From Pelomonas dachongensis (lineage in GTDB: Bacteria; Pseudomonadota; Gammaproteobacteria; Burkholderiales; Burkholderiaceae_C), in the NCBI RefSeq assembly GCF_043555865.1, contig NZ_JBIGHY010000012.1, forward strand, positions 27,958-91,957: a DNA stretch of 64,000 nt, given 5' to 3'. Made by a program: the position numbers and the translations under genes. Below the pieces are notes generated by a model, which saw only the letters and a program-made list of their open reading frames with translations, was not told the DNA's origin and ran no database searches. This document shows, in pieces, positions 1 to 8,989 of this stretch (the stretch's first letter is position 1; every line of letters starts with the position of its first letter).

Positions 1-112
1 CGCGCTGGGCGGAGTTCCTGGTGACGGGCGAGGCCGTTGACTGGGAAGAAGCCAAGGCGTACCGGACCGCGCCTGTCGCGTCCCACGTCCGGTACCGCGC
101 AAGATTCTGTGA
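1..112 (+). pseudogene. Remnant of CopG/RHH-type antitoxin, 5' end outside window
   Basis: The first 20 codons (frame starting at base 3) read RWAEFLVTGEAVDWEEAKAY, which resembles the C-terminal part of CopG-like antitoxins that carry a TGE..W.EA..Y signature. The expected tail PRPVPRKIL then appears in a different frame and ends in TGA at 110-112, so a frameshift lies around 62-80. The stop overlaps the GTG of the following toxin-like frame, as in intact toxin-antitoxin operons. The upstream DNA-binding half lies outside the window. Identification is from sequence memory of the family; the frame change is visible directly. Confidence 0.55.
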
Positions 113-392
113 CGCGGATCAAGCTGGCCGCGAGTGCACTGCGCGACCTGAGCCGCATTCGTGATTTCCTCTTGGCGCATGATCAGGACAACGAGCCGGA
201 GCGCATGCGGTAGTTGCGGGCCACTCTGGACGTCTTGACCTATGCCCCGGAAATCGGCCGACGCGTTTCGCCCGAACATCGCGAACTCGTCATCGGGCGT
301 GACGCCCGGGGTACGTGGCCCAGTGCCGATACATCAGACCCGCCAACACCGTGATGATCATGGCGGTTCGCCACCTGCGCGAGTCCCGTTAG
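109..392 (+). pseudogene. Inactivated RelE/ParE-family toxin gene
   Basis: From GTG 109 the frame reads RIKLAASALRDLSRIRDFL, a typical ParE/RelE toxin start. A TAG at 211-213 interrupts it. The same frame continues with LRATLDVLTYAPEIGRRV and RELVIGRDARG, then a one-base loss in the GGGG run near 308-311 moves the rest (YVAQCRYI, MAVRHLRESR) to another frame ending at TAG 390-392. Together the pieces cover the whole family length of about 95 residues, so the gene is nearly full length but broken twice. With the preceding antitoxin remnant it forms a dead addiction module. Sequencing error could explain the homopolymer shift but not the nonsense codon as well. Confidence 0.7.
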
Positions 393-411
393 TCCTCGCC
401 CCGCCTCACCC

Positions 412-1260
412 ATGCACATCGAAATCCAACCCGGCGTCCGCCTCTTCGTCGACATCGAAGGCGCGGGCCTCGTGCCCGATGGCCGCAGCCTGCGCGAGAA
501 GCCCACGCTGATCCTCATCCACGGAGGCCCGGGCTTCGACCACACCGGGTTCCGGCCTTTCTTTAGCCGCTTTGCCGATCAGTTCCAGATCGTCTACTAC
601 GACCAGCGCGGCCATGGCCGCAGCAGCCCCAGGCCGCTGGACGAGATGCGGCTGGATGTGTTTGCCGACGACGTCGTGCGGCTGTGCGACGCGCTGGGTG
701 TGCAGCGGCCCATCGTGCTGGGCCAGAGCTTCGGCGGCTTCGTCGCGCAGCGCTACCTGGCGCGGCATCCCGCGCATGCGTCCAAGGTCGTGCTGTCCAG
801 CACGTCGCACCATTTCGGTCTGCCGCGCAAGGTGGAGTGCTTCGGCCGCCTGGGCGGCCCGGCCGCTGCGCAGGCCACGCGCGACTTCTGGGAGCACCCC
901 GGGCCTGACACCTGGGCCGCGTACGAGCAGCACTGCCGCCACCTCTACAACACCCAGCCCAAGAACCCCGACGCCGGCGGCTGGATGATTTTCAAGCCCG
1001 AGATCCTGTTCGAGCACACCCGCACCGAACTGCCCGGCATGGATCTGCGACCCGGTCTGGTACACGTGCAATGCCCGGTGCTGGTGATGGTGGGCGATGA
1101 AGACCCAGTCACGCCGCCCGAGGATGCCGCCGAGATCGCTGCAGCCATCCCCTCGCGCTGGCTGGCCGGCTTCAAGCGCTTCCCCGGCGTGGGCCATGGC
1201 GCGTGGCGCGACGACCCCGAGGCCGCCGAAGCGGTGCTGCGGCGCTTCTTCACGACCTGA
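412..1260 (+). CDS. Alpha/beta hydrolase, proline-iminopeptidase-like
   Basis: This 282-residue protein has the alpha/beta hydrolase fold signatures in order: the oxyanion-hole loop HGGPG at residues 38-42, YYDQRGHGRS near 62-71, the nucleophile elbow GQSFGG with Ser106, an acid residue in GDEDPV (Asp229 or Asp231), and His262 in GVGHGAW. The HGGPG loop is typical of the S33 peptidase/proline iminopeptidase branch, but related esterases share it, so the substrate is not assigned. There is no signal peptide, so the enzyme is probably cytoplasmic. It stands alone, 20 bases after the toxin remnant and about 95 bases before the ATP-grasp gene on the same strand. Confidence 0.85.
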   Translation: MHIEIQPGVRLFVDIEGAGLVPDGRSLREKPTLILIHGGPGFDHTGFRPFFSRFADQFQIVYYDQRGHGRSSPRPLDEMRLDVFADDVVRLCDALGVQRPIVLGQSFGGFVAQRYLARHPAHASKVVLSSTSHHFGLPRKVECFGRLGGPAAAQATRDFWEHPGPDTWAAYEQHCRHLYNTQPKNPDAGGWMIFKPEILFEHTRTELPGMDLRPGLVHVQCPVLVMVGDEDPVTPPEDAAEIAAAIPSRWLAGFKRFPGVGHGAWRDDPEAAEAVLRRFFTT

Positions 1261-1354
1261 CCCTGCGCGCCTGCGGGCGCGGCCACCGCGGCGCGGACAT
1301 TGCTTGACAATGCCTTTCGTCGTCTCCGCGACCCCGCCCCGCTGCTTCTTCCCC

Positions 1355-4003
1355 ATGTCTTCCGAGCTCACGCCCAGCCAGTGGAGCCTGCTTCCCGACG
1401 AACCGGAAGAGGCGCTGGCGCCCGATCCGGTCGCGCTGGCCACGTCGGCCGCGCTGCGCAGCCGCGACGGGCACTTCTACGAGCTGACGGGCCAGGTCAA
1501 CGAAGCGGGCGAGCCGCACGGCGCGCTGGCCGAGCGCTGGCAGCGCTTCTTTGCGGCCGGCGGTGCCGCCGGCTGGCAGGAGCTATCGGCGAAGGCCTTG
1601 CGCGTGCAGCGCCGCGTGCTGGAGGACGGCGCCAGCTACAACGTGCACAGCGATGGCCCGCCGCTGCCGGGCGAGGAGCGCGCCGGCAGCGCGCTGGCGC
1701 GCCACTGGCCGCTGGAACTGCTGCCCATGCTGATCGCGCCCGACGAGTGGCGACACATCGAGAGCGGCGTGCTGCAGCGCGCCCGACTGCTGGACGCCGT
1801 CATGGCCGACACCTACGGCGAGCGCCGGCTGCTGCAGCAGGGGCTGCTGCCGGCGTCGCTGGTGCTGGCGCACCCGCAGTACCTGCGAGAGATGCACGGC
1901 ACCGTGCCGCCTGGCGGCGTGCACCTGCACATGCTGGCGTTCGACCTGACTCGCTGCAACGACGGCCACTGGTGGGTGGTGGGCCAGCGCACGCAGGCGG
2001 CGTCCGGCCTGGGCTATGTGCTGGAGAACCGCCTCATCATTGCGCAGCAGTTCCCCGAGGCATTCCGCCAGATGGCCGTGCAGCGGCTGGCGGCGACGTA
2101 CCGCGACTTCCTGCGGGCGCTGCAGAAGCTGTCGCCCGCCGGCGAGCGCAGCCGGGTGGCACTGCTGACGCCGGGGCCGCGCAACGAGACCTATTTCGAG
2201 CAGGCCTTCCTCGCGCGTTATCTCGGCCTCACGCTGGTGGAGGGCGCCGACCTGACCGTGCGAGCCGACAAGGTCTACCTGAAGACCCTGGCGGGCCTGG
2301 AGCGCGTGCATGTGCTGCTGCGCCGCGTGGACGACACGTGGCTGGACCCGCTGGAGCTGCGGCCCGAGTCGATGCTGGGCGTGCCGGGCCTGCTGCAGGC
2401 TGCACGCGCGGGCGAGGTGGTCGTCGCCAACATGCCCGGTGCCGGCTGGCTGGAAAGCCCCGGCCTCACCGCCTTCTGGCCGGCCGTGGCCGAGAGCCTG
2501 CTGGGCGAGCCGCTGCAACTGCCAGCCATCCAGAGCTGGTGGTGCGGTGAGGAGAGTGCCTGGCGCGCGCTGCGCCCGCGGCTGGCGGAATTCATCGTCG
2601 TGCCCACGTTCTCGTCGGGCAGCACCACGCGCAGCTTCAACCCGATCGTCGCCGCCGAGCTGGACGGCGATGCGCGGCGCGAGCTGGCTGAGCGCATCGA
2701 CGCCGAGCCCACCGCCTACACGCTGCAGGCACGCGTGAAGCCCACCAAGCAGCCGGTCTGGACGCGCGGCGCGCTGGAGCCGCGCGTGGCCGTGCTGCGC
2801 GTGTTCGCGCTCACCGACGGGCAGGGCGGTTGGAAGGTCGTGCCCGGCGGCCTCACCCGCGTGGCGCCGCGCCGCGACCCGCTGGCCGACGCGTGGCTGT
2901 CCATCCAGCGCGGCTCGCTGAGTGCCGACACCTGGGTCATGACCGACGGCGAGGTGGACCCGACCACGTTGCTGGCCCAGCCGCTGCTGCCGGCCGACCT
3001 GCGCGACGTGCACTGGACCGTCACCAGCCGTGCCGCCGAGAACCTGTTCTGGCTGGGACGCTACACCGAGCGTGCCGAGAACAGCGCACGGCTGGCGCGC
3101 ACCATCATCGAGGCCAGCGTCATGGTGCAGCGGGGCGCCATGCCCCCACCCATGTTGCCGCTGCTGGACACGCTGGCGCGCCGCCATGGCCTGCTGGCCG
3201 TCGACGCGCCGCATGCCGGCGACGACCCGCGCGGCTTCGAGCGCGCGCTGCTGGCAGCGCTGCTGCCCGTGTCGGGCGTGCCCAGCGTGGGCTGGAACCT
3301 GCGCGCGCTGCAGGGCTGTGCGCAATCACTGCGGGAGCGCCTGTCGCCCGAGACCTGGCGCCTCATCCACGAGACGGCGGCGCAGTTCGAGCAGCACCTG
3401 CGCGCCGTGCTGGACCGCCCCGGCACCGCCACGCCGGTGACCGACGTGCTGGCCGTGCTGGCGCGCGCCGACACGCATCTGGCCGCCATCACCGGCGCGC
3501 AGACCGACCGCATGACGCGGGACGACGGCTGGCGGTTGCTCTCCATCGGCCGCCAGCTGGAGCGGCTGTCCTTCCATGCCGAGGTGCTGGCCGAAGTGTT
3601 CGAGCAAGGCCTGGCCCTGACCGAGGATGGCTTCGCGCTGCTGCTCGGCGTGTTCGACTCCACGATCACCTACCGCGCGCAGTTCCAGGCGCGGCGCGAG
3701 GCCGCGCCGTTGCTTCACCTGCTGGTGCACGACACCGAGAACCCGCGTTCGCTGGGCTGGGTGGCCCGCACGCTGCGGGAGCGCTTCGTCAAGCTGGCCC
3801 GCCACGACCCGGGCTGGGCCGCCGACATCGCCGCCGACCTGCCCATGCCCGACGCCTGGCCGCTCGACGACCTGGCGGCGCCTGGCCCGGCGCTGGTGGA
3901 GCGGCTGCGCCTCGCAGCCGACCAGGCCGGCGAGCTGTCCAGCCTGATCAGCCAGCGTTACTTCGCGCATGTCATCGGGGCCGAGCAGCGCGTATGGCAG
4001 TGA
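1355..4003 (+). CDS. Circularly permuted ATP-grasp / alpha-E domain fusion protein
   Basis: The protein of about 882 residues fuses two families often encoded separately. Residues 1 to about 530 match the circularly permuted ATP-grasp family (formerly DUF404/407), with NVHSDG, the YGERRLL segment and LTPGPRNETYFEQAFLA. From about 556 the alpha-E domain (DUF403) begins with RAAENLFWLGRYTERAE. These families are predicted to form peptide or amide bonds and commonly sit beside a transglutaminase-like gene, as here: the next gene starts inside its last codons (ATG 3994, stop 4001-4003). The frame stays open upstream to 1097. ATG 1355 gives the usual N-terminus; ATG 1310 is an alternative, and neither has a clear ribosome site. 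Substrate unknown. Confidence 0.85.
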   Translation: MSSELTPSQWSLLPDEPEEALAPDPVALATSAALRSRDGHFYELTGQVNEAGEPHGALAERWQRFFAAGGAAGWQELSAKALRVQRRVLEDGASYNVHSDGPPLPGEERAGSALARHWPLELLPMLIAPDEWRHIESGVLQRARLLDAVMADTYGERRLLQQGLLPASLVLAHPQYLREMHGTVPPGGVHLHMLAFDLTRCNDGHWWVVGQRTQAASGLGYVLENRLIIAQQFPEAFRQMAVQRLAATYRDFLRALQKLSPAGERSRVALLTPGPRNETYFEQAFLARYLGLTLVEGADLTVRADKVYLKTLAGLERVHVLLRRVDDTWLDPLELRPESMLGVPGLLQAARAGEVVVANMPGAGWLESPGLTAFWPAVAESLLGEPLQLPAIQSWWCGEESAWRALRPRLAEFIVVPTFSSGSTTRSFNPIVAAELDGDARRELAERIDAEPTAYTLQARVKPTKQPVWTRGALEPRVAVLRVFALTDGQGGWKVVPGGLTRVAPRRDPLADAWLSIQRGSLSADTWVMTDGEVDPTTLLAQPLLPADLRDVHWTVTSRAAENLFWLGRYTERAENSARLARTIIEASVMVQRGAMPPPMLPLLDTLARRHGLLAVDAPHAGDDPRGFERALLAALLPVSGVPSVGWNLRALQGCAQSLRERLSPETWRLIHETAAQFEQHLRAVLDRPGTATPVTDVLAVLARADTHLAAITGAQTDRMTRDDGWRLLSIGRQLERLSFHAEVLAEVFEQGLALTEDGFALLLGVFDSTITYRAQFQARREAAPLLHLLVHDTENPRSLGWVARTLRERFVKLARHDPGWAADIAADLPMPDAWPLDDLAAPGPALVERLRLAADQAGELSSLISQRYFAHVIGAEQRVWQ

Positions 4004-4923
4004 AGCTCAGCGTGCACCACGTCACCGAGTACACCTACGAGGACTCGGTGGAATGGGCTCACCACGCCGCCTGCCTGGCGCCGCAGCACACGCCGTGGCA
4101 ACACGTCGCCGGCTGGCGGCTGACCATCGATCCGCTGCCCGACGGCTGGGGCGTGGACGGCCTGGAGCTGGATGCCGCCGAGCTGGCCCGCCACCTGCGC
4201 CGCGACCCCTGGGGCAATCGCCACCTGACCTTCGGACATGCGCGCGTGCACGAGAAGCTGGTGGTGGACAGCCGGTTCGTCGTCGAGCTGCAGCCGCGCC
4301 CCGCGCCGGATCCCAACCGCGGTCCGTCGTGGGAGGCTGTGGCCGCCGGCCTGCGCTACCGCGCCGGCCGCGCGCTACAGGAGGCCGACGAGTTCGCGCT
4401 CGCCTCGGCCTATGCCGCGCCGGACGCCACACTGGTCGTCTACGCGCGCCGCGCGTTCTCGCCCGGCCGCACGCTGGCTGCCGCCGGCCTGTCGCTGATG
4501 CACCAGATCCACGCCGACCTGTGCTACCTGCCGCACAGCACCACGGTCGCCACGCGCGCGGCGGACGCGTTGAAGCAGCGCAGCGGCGTCTGCCAGGACT
4601 TCGCCCATGTTTTCATCGCGGCCTGCCGCGCGCTGGGGCTGGCGGCGCGCTACGTGTCGGGCTACCTGCTGACCCGCCCGCCCGAGGGCACGCCGAAGCT
4701 GGTGGGCGCCGATGCCTCCCACGCCTGGGTCGAGCTGTGGTGCCCCGAGCAGGGCTGGCTGGCGCTGGACCCGACCAACGCCGTGCCGGCCGACCTGGAC
4801 CACGTCACGCTGGCCTGGGGGCGCGACTACGCCGATGTGGCCCCGCTGCGCGGCGTGTTGCGTGGGGGCGGCTTGGCGACGTTGCGGGTGGGCGTCACCG
4901 TGGAGCCGGTGGGCGACGCCTGA
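3994..4923 (+). CDS. Transglutaminase-like cysteine peptidase family protein
   Basis: This 309-residue protein belongs to the bacterial transglutaminase-like group. An N-terminal beta-rich domain starts with KLSVHHVTEYTYEDSVEWAH. The papain-like catalytic core carries Cys in SGVCQDFAHVFIAACRALG, His in ASHAWVELW, and Asp in LALDPTN, the classical Cys-His-Asp order. No signal peptide is seen. The start overlaps the end of the ATP-grasp/alpha-E gene by 10 bases, so translation is probably coupled and the two products probably act together. Known families of this type cleave or transfer amide bonds; the actual substrate is not known. Confidence 0.9.
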   Translation: MAVKLSVHHVTEYTYEDSVEWAHHAACLAPQHTPWQHVAGWRLTIDPLPDGWGVDGLELDAAELARHLRRDPWGNRHLTFGHARVHEKLVVDSRFVVELQPRPAPDPNRGPSWEAVAAGLRYRAGRALQEADEFALASAYAAPDATLVVYARRAFSPGRTLAAAGLSLMHQIHADLCYLPHSTTVATRAADALKQRSGVCQDFAHVFIAACRALGLAARYVSGYLLTRPPEGTPKLVGADASHAWVELWCPEQGWLALDPTNAVPADLDHVTLAWGRDYADVAPLRGVLRGGGLATLRVGVTVEPVGDA

Positions 4924-7411
4924 GCAGCGCCGCCGCGCTGGCCAGCGCCAGCAGCCATAGCACCGACATCGATCCACCCCCGCCGCCGCCGCCCGCGCTG
5001 TTGGACGTACCGGCGGCGGCTGCCGGCGCCGTCACAGTGATCGTCTGCGTCTTCGTCGCCTGCGCGCCGGCACTGTCGGTGAGCGTCAGCTGCACCGTGA
5101 ACGTGCCCGTGGCGCTGGTGGTGACGGTGGCTGTCGGCCCTGTCGTGCTGCCGCTGAAGGCCGCGATGGCGCTGCCGCTGGTCAGGCTCCACTGGTAGCC
5201 CGCCAGCGTGCGGCCGGTGGGCGCGCTGGAGCCGGTGCTGTCCAGGCTCACCGTGCTGCCAGCCGCCACCGACGTGGCCGCCGTGCCGATGGCGGCGGTC
5301 GGGCCGAGCCCCGTCACGGCCACGGTGGTGCTGGCGGTGCCGGTGCGGCCCAGCGAGTCGGTCACGGTCAACGTGACGGCCACGGTGCCGCTGCTGTTGC
5401 CCAGCGTCGCGAGCGCGGCAGTGCTGGCGTTGGTGGCGGTGGTAAAGCTGGCGAGGTTGACCGGCGTGGCGGCGATGCTCCACTGGTAGCCAGTGATCGC
5501 GAATCCGTTAGCGGCCTGCGAGCCGCTGGCATCGAGGCTGACCGGGCTGCCCGCGGCCACGGTGGTGGCCGAGGCGACCAGCGTGGCCGTGGGCGCGGCC
5601 GGCGTGATGGCGGTAAGCGTGGTGCTGCTGCTGGCCTGCTTGCCGGCGCTGTCGGTCACCGTGAGCTGCACGGTGATGCTGCCGACGCCGCTGGTCTTGA
5701 GGCTCGCGGTGGCCGTGTTCGTGGCGCCGGTGAAGGCGGCGATGCCGCTGCCGGCGGCGAGCGTCCATTGCCAGCCGGTGATGCTGCGGCCGGCGGGCGC
5801 TGTGGAGGCGGCGGCATCCAGCGTGACGGTGCTGCCCGCCGCCACACTGGTGGCGTTGGCGGCGATGCTAGCGGTGGGCGCGGCTGCGCCTGCTGCAGCG
5901 GCCACCGCAGCGCCCACGTCCAGCAGGCCGGCGCCGCAGGTGGAGGTGGTGCAGTGACATTCGTCCTGCGCCACGGCGGTGGGCGCGCGGCACACGGGCA
6001 CGCTGGCGTTGGTGGCCGACGCTGGGAAGCGGCGCGCGGCGGATTGCAGCATCGACTTGATCTGCGCGGGCTGGAGCGACGGGTTGGCCGACAGCATCAG
6101 CGCCGCCGCCCCTGCCACCATGGGCGCCGCGAAGCTGGTGCCCACCGAGTAGTTGCTGCTGTTGCTGTAGGTGTAGCCACTGGTGCTGGCCGTGGTGGTG
6201 CCGCTGTTCGTGGCGGTAAGGATGGGGTAGAGGCAGGCGCCGCTGGCGTTGACGCAGTTGCCGCCGGGCGCAGCGATCGCCACCTCGGGGCCGATGCTGG
6301 AGAAGCCGACCTTGGTGCCCACGTGGCGCACCCCGGCCACGGCGATGACGCCGCTGCAGTTCGCCGGCAGGCCCACCGCCAGGCCTTCCTCGTTGCCGGC
6401 GGCCGCCACCACGGTGACACCGGCCGCGACGAGCTGGTTCACGGCGTCTTGATAGGCCGCGTTGCAGCTGCCGCTGCCGCCCAGGCTCAGGTTGATGACC
6501 TTGGCGGGATTCGGGTTCGCACTGGGCAAGCGGCTGACGCCGCCGGCCCACAGCATGCCGGCAATGATGTCGGAGTCCAGCCCGCCGCACTTGCCCAGCA
6601 CGCGAACGGGCAGCAGCTTCACGTCGTAGCCCACCGAGGCCATGCCAGCGCCGTTGTTCGTCTGCGCGCCGATGATGGACGCCGTCTGCGTGCCATGCCA
6701 GCTGCTGTTGGTGGCGGCTTCGCCGCTGCCGCACTGGCCGGCGCTGGTCCAGTCGCCGGGGTCGTTGGCATCGGCGTCCCGGCCGCCACCATCGCCGGCT
6801 GCACTGGCAGCGGCGATGAAGTCGTAGCCGGGCAGCAGCTTGGCGGCGAGGTCGGGGTGGGCGCCGAGCACGCCGGTGTCGATGTCGGCCACCACGATGC
6901 TGGCGCTGCCCGTGGTGATCGCCCACGCGCCCACCGCGTTGATGGCGGACACCAGCGTGGCGTCCGCCGGCTGCAGGTACCACTGGCCTGCCGCCAGCGC
7001 GGCGCCGGTGCTGGCGGGCAGCAGCGGATCGTTGGGCAGCGCCAGCGCGCGACGGCGGCCGTCCGGCACGGCGTACTCCACGTCGGCGTCCTTCGCGAGC
7101 CGGGCGGCCAGCGCTGCCGCGGTGAGCGTGCCGTCGCTGCGCACTACTTGGCTGCGCGCGTCGATCATGCGGCCGTCGCGCAGCCCCAGGGCGTGGCGCG
7201 CGGCCAGCATGGCGGCGTGCTGCGGGCCGCGCTCACCGCGCTCGCGTGCGGCGCGCATCAGCGGGCCCAGCGCCTTGAACTTGACGATGACGCCTTCGGG
7301 CGCGGCGGGCGTGTCCGCCAGTGCAGGCGGCACGGCGGCCAGCGCGGCGAGCGCGAGCCAGGCCGGGGCGAGACACCGGAGAGCGGCAGAAGCGGTGACA
7401 GGGGCAGGCAC
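4895..7411 (-). CDS. Secreted S8 (subtilisin-like) protease with three repeat domains and GlyGly-CTERM tail
   Basis: With GTG 7411 as start (GGAG six bases upstream) the product has 838 residues and a signal peptide ending near ALA|DTPAAP. An inhibitor-like propeptide precedes the S8 domain, whose triad is Asp178 (DIDTGVLG), His239 (SSWHGTQTAS) and Ser426 (GTSFAAPMVAG). Three Ig/PKD-like repeats of about 90 residues follow, each with VAAGS.V.LD and GYQW or GWQW. The tail is a glycine run, a hydrophobic segment (VLWLLALASAAALL) and RRR, the GlyGly-CTERM layout processed by rhombosortase in known systems. Export and surface attachment or release are inferred. The 3' end overlaps the convergent transglutaminase gene by 29 bases. 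Confidence 0.88.
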   Translation of the reverse strand: MPAPVTASAALRCLAPAWLALAALAAVPPALADTPAAPEGVIVKFKALGPLMRAARERGERGPQHAAMLAARHALGLRDGRMIDARSQVVRSDGTLTAAALAARLAKDADVEYAVPDGRRRALALPNDPLLPASTGAALAAGQWYLQPADATLVSAINAVGAWAITTGSASIVVADIDTGVLGAHPDLAAKLLPGYDFIAAASAAGDGGGRDADANDPGDWTSAGQCGSGEAATNSSWHGTQTASIIGAQTNNGAGMASVGYDVKLLPVRVLGKCGGLDSDIIAGMLWAGGVSRLPSANPNPAKVINLSLGGSGSCNAAYQDAVNQLVAAGVTVVAAAGNEEGLAVGLPANCSGVIAVAGVRHVGTKVGFSSIGPEVAIAAPGGNCVNASGACLYPILTATNSGTTTASTSGYTYSNSSNYSVGTSFAAPMVAGAAALMLSANPSLQPAQIKSMLQSAARRFPASATNASVPVCRAPTAVAQDECHCTTSTCGAGLLDVGAAVAAAAGAAAPTASIAANATSVAAGSTVTLDAAASTAPAGRSITGWQWTLAAGSGIAAFTGATNTATASLKTSGVGSITVQLTVTDSAGKQASSSTTLTAITPAAPTATLVASATTVAAGSPVSLDASGSQAANGFAITGYQWSIAATPVNLASFTTATNASTAALATLGNSSGTVAVTLTVTDSLGRTGTASTTVAVTGLGPTAAIGTAATSVAAGSTVSLDSTGSSAPTGRTLAGYQWSLTSGSAIAAFSGSTTGPTATVTTSATGTFTVQLTLTDSAGAQATKTQTITVTAPAAAAGTSNSAGGGGGGGSMSVLWLLALASAAALLRRRPPAPR

Positions 7412-7758
7412 GGGCGGCTCCGGCAGGACAGCAGAACTTGAATGCTGCCGTGCAAGCGTGTCGGGTGCGATGCCGCTGTGTGTCGCGGTGGACACAAGCG
7501 CGCCGAAGGCGGTGGTTCTTAACGCGCGTCGTGTTTGCCGACCGCCAGCACCATCGACTTCGCCACCATCGTCGCGCGCCACGTGGCGGTAGCAGTCAGC
7601 GGAGCGAGCGTCGCAAGAGGGGTTCGCGGCGGGCGACTTGCTGGGGTATGAGCGCGTCTCTCGTCGCGGCAGTCAGCACCCGGCTGCGATCACGGCTTAA
7701 CGCCGTGTGTACTGGCACGAGCGATGCCAGACCCGCCCGCGTGGCCGCCGTACGTGTT
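7412..7758. other. Intergenic region between protease start and lysE-type stop
   Basis: About 350 bases with no supported gene. It must hold the leader and promoter of the minus-strand protease gene, but no convincing -35/-10 pair stands out in this GC-rich sequence. A short perfect stem (CACGGC, loop TTAAC, GCCGTG) lies near 7694-7710 downstream of the exporter gene; it has no T-run. Confidence 0.4.
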
Positions 7759-8352
7759 TCAGCCGCGCAGCAGCGGCAGCACTGAGAGGACCATCAGCGC
7801 CGCCGCGCCCCAGTTGAACGCCTGCAGCGCGTGCGGGCGATGCAGCCAGCGGCGCATCTGCACGCCCAGCAGCGCCCACGAGCCGCAGCACGGCAGGTTC
7901 ACCAGCACGAACACCGTGGTCATCGCGGCGATGCCCATCTCGCCGTAGGCCGTCACGGCGGTCAGCGCCATCGCCCATGCCTTCGGGTTGACGACCTGGA
8001 ACAAGGCTGCCGCACCGAAGCCCATGGGGCGGTTGCGGCCCGGGTCGCCCGCCGCCGGAAGTGCGGCCGTGGCCACGCGCCAAGCGAGGTACAGCAGGTA
8101 GCCCAGGCTCACCCACTTCAACACGTCGTGCAGCACCGGCGCGCGGGCGAAAGCCTTGCCCAGCCCCAGGCCCATCAGCGCCAGCATCACGCCGAAACCG
8201 AACGAGATGCCCAGCAGGTGCGGCACGCTGCGCCGCCAGCCGAAGTGCGTGCCGGACGCGAGCAGCATCAGGTTGTTGGGGCCGGGCGTGATGGAGGTGA
8301 CGAAGGCGAAGCCGGTGAGGGCGGCCAGGGTGCTGAAGGTGACGCTGTCCAT
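7759..8352 (-). CDS. LysE/RhtB-family amino acid exporter
   Basis: This 197-residue membrane protein shows the LysE/RhtB hallmark SITPGPNNLMLLASGTHFGWRR near the N-terminus and about six hydrophobic segments, the last being the ALMVLSVLPLL segment near the C-terminus. The second half contains FQVVNPKAWAMALTA, also typical. The frame continues upstream to 8580, but that part overlaps the divergent regulator, so ATG 8352 (MDSVTF) is chosen. Proteins of this family export amino acids or homoserine lactones. The divergent Lrp-type gene about 85 bases away is probably its regulator, as in lysE- or leuE-type pairs; the exported substrate is not evident. Confidence 0.9.
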   Translation of the reverse strand: MDSVTFSTLAALTGFAFVTSITPGPNNLMLLASGTHFGWRRSVPHLLGISFGFGVMLALMGLGLGKAFARAPVLHDVLKWVSLGYLLYLAWRVATAALPAAGDPGRNRPMGFGAAALFQVVNPKAWAMALTAVTAYGEMGIAAMTTVFVLVNLPCCGSWALLGVQMRRWLHRPHALQAFNWGAAALMVLSVLPLLRG

Positions 8353-8437
8353 GGGGCCGCCACTGTAGGCAAGGCATGCAGGCATGGGCTTGCGTTTCTC
8401 AGCGTGTGGTGGGAGTCTTGTGCAATCATGTGCGGCC

Positions 8438-8881
8438 ATGGATGCCATAGACGAGAAAATATTGCGCGAGCTGGTGCGCGATGGCCGCGTGACGAACGCG
8501 GAGCTGGCCCAGCGCATCGCGCTCAGTCCGTCCGCCTGCCTGCGCCGAGTGCAGGAGCTGGAGCGGCTGGGCGTCGTCAAGGGCTACCGAGCCGTGCTGG
8601 ACCCGGCGCAGCTGGGCGTGGGCTTCGTGGCGTACGTGGCCATCGGCTTGTCGCGCCACACGCTGGGAGAGCAGCAGGGTTTCGAGCAGGCGATGCGCGA
8701 TTGCGCGGCGGTGCGCGAGTGCCACAACGTGACGGGCGCGTTCGAGTACCTGTTGCGCGTGGAGGTGGCAGACCTGCCGGCCTACAAGCGCTTCCATGCC
8801 GACGTGCTGGGCGGGCTGCCGCAGGTCAGCATGATCACGAGCTACATCGTCATGGACTCGCCCAAGGATGGCCGAGGGTGA
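8438..8881 (+). CDS. Lrp/AsnC-family transcriptional regulator (exporter-linked)
   Basis: The 147-residue product starts with MDAIDEKILRELVRDGRV and has the winged helix-turn-helix NAELAQRIALSPSACLRRVQELE, followed by the ligand-binding RAM domain with CHNVTGAFEYLLRVEVAD, where effector amino acids bind in Lrp relatives. ATG 8438 is preferred over the in-frame upstream start at 8384 because it gives the family's usual N-terminus. It is transcribed away from the LysE-type exporter, so sensing an amino acid and switching on its export is the likely role. Confidence 0.92.
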   Translation: MDAIDEKILRELVRDGRVTNAELAQRIALSPSACLRRVQELERLGVVKGYRAVLDPAQLGVGFVAYVAIGLSRHTLGEQQGFEQAMRDCAAVRECHNVTGAFEYLLRVEVADLPAYKRFHADVLGGLPQVSMITSYIVMDSPKDGRG

Positions 8882-8989
8882 GGTGGGTCGCGGTGCAGGC
8901 CGAGCGCCGGGCTGCACCCCAAACGGCAGGCATGGTCGTATTTCCGGAGTGCCGGCCGGGCTCGCCGCGTTCAGCGGGTGAGAGGCCTG

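Noticed and set aside
7694..7710. Stem-loop as terminator of the LysE-type gene
   Set aside because: Stem of six base pairs and no T-run on the minus strand.
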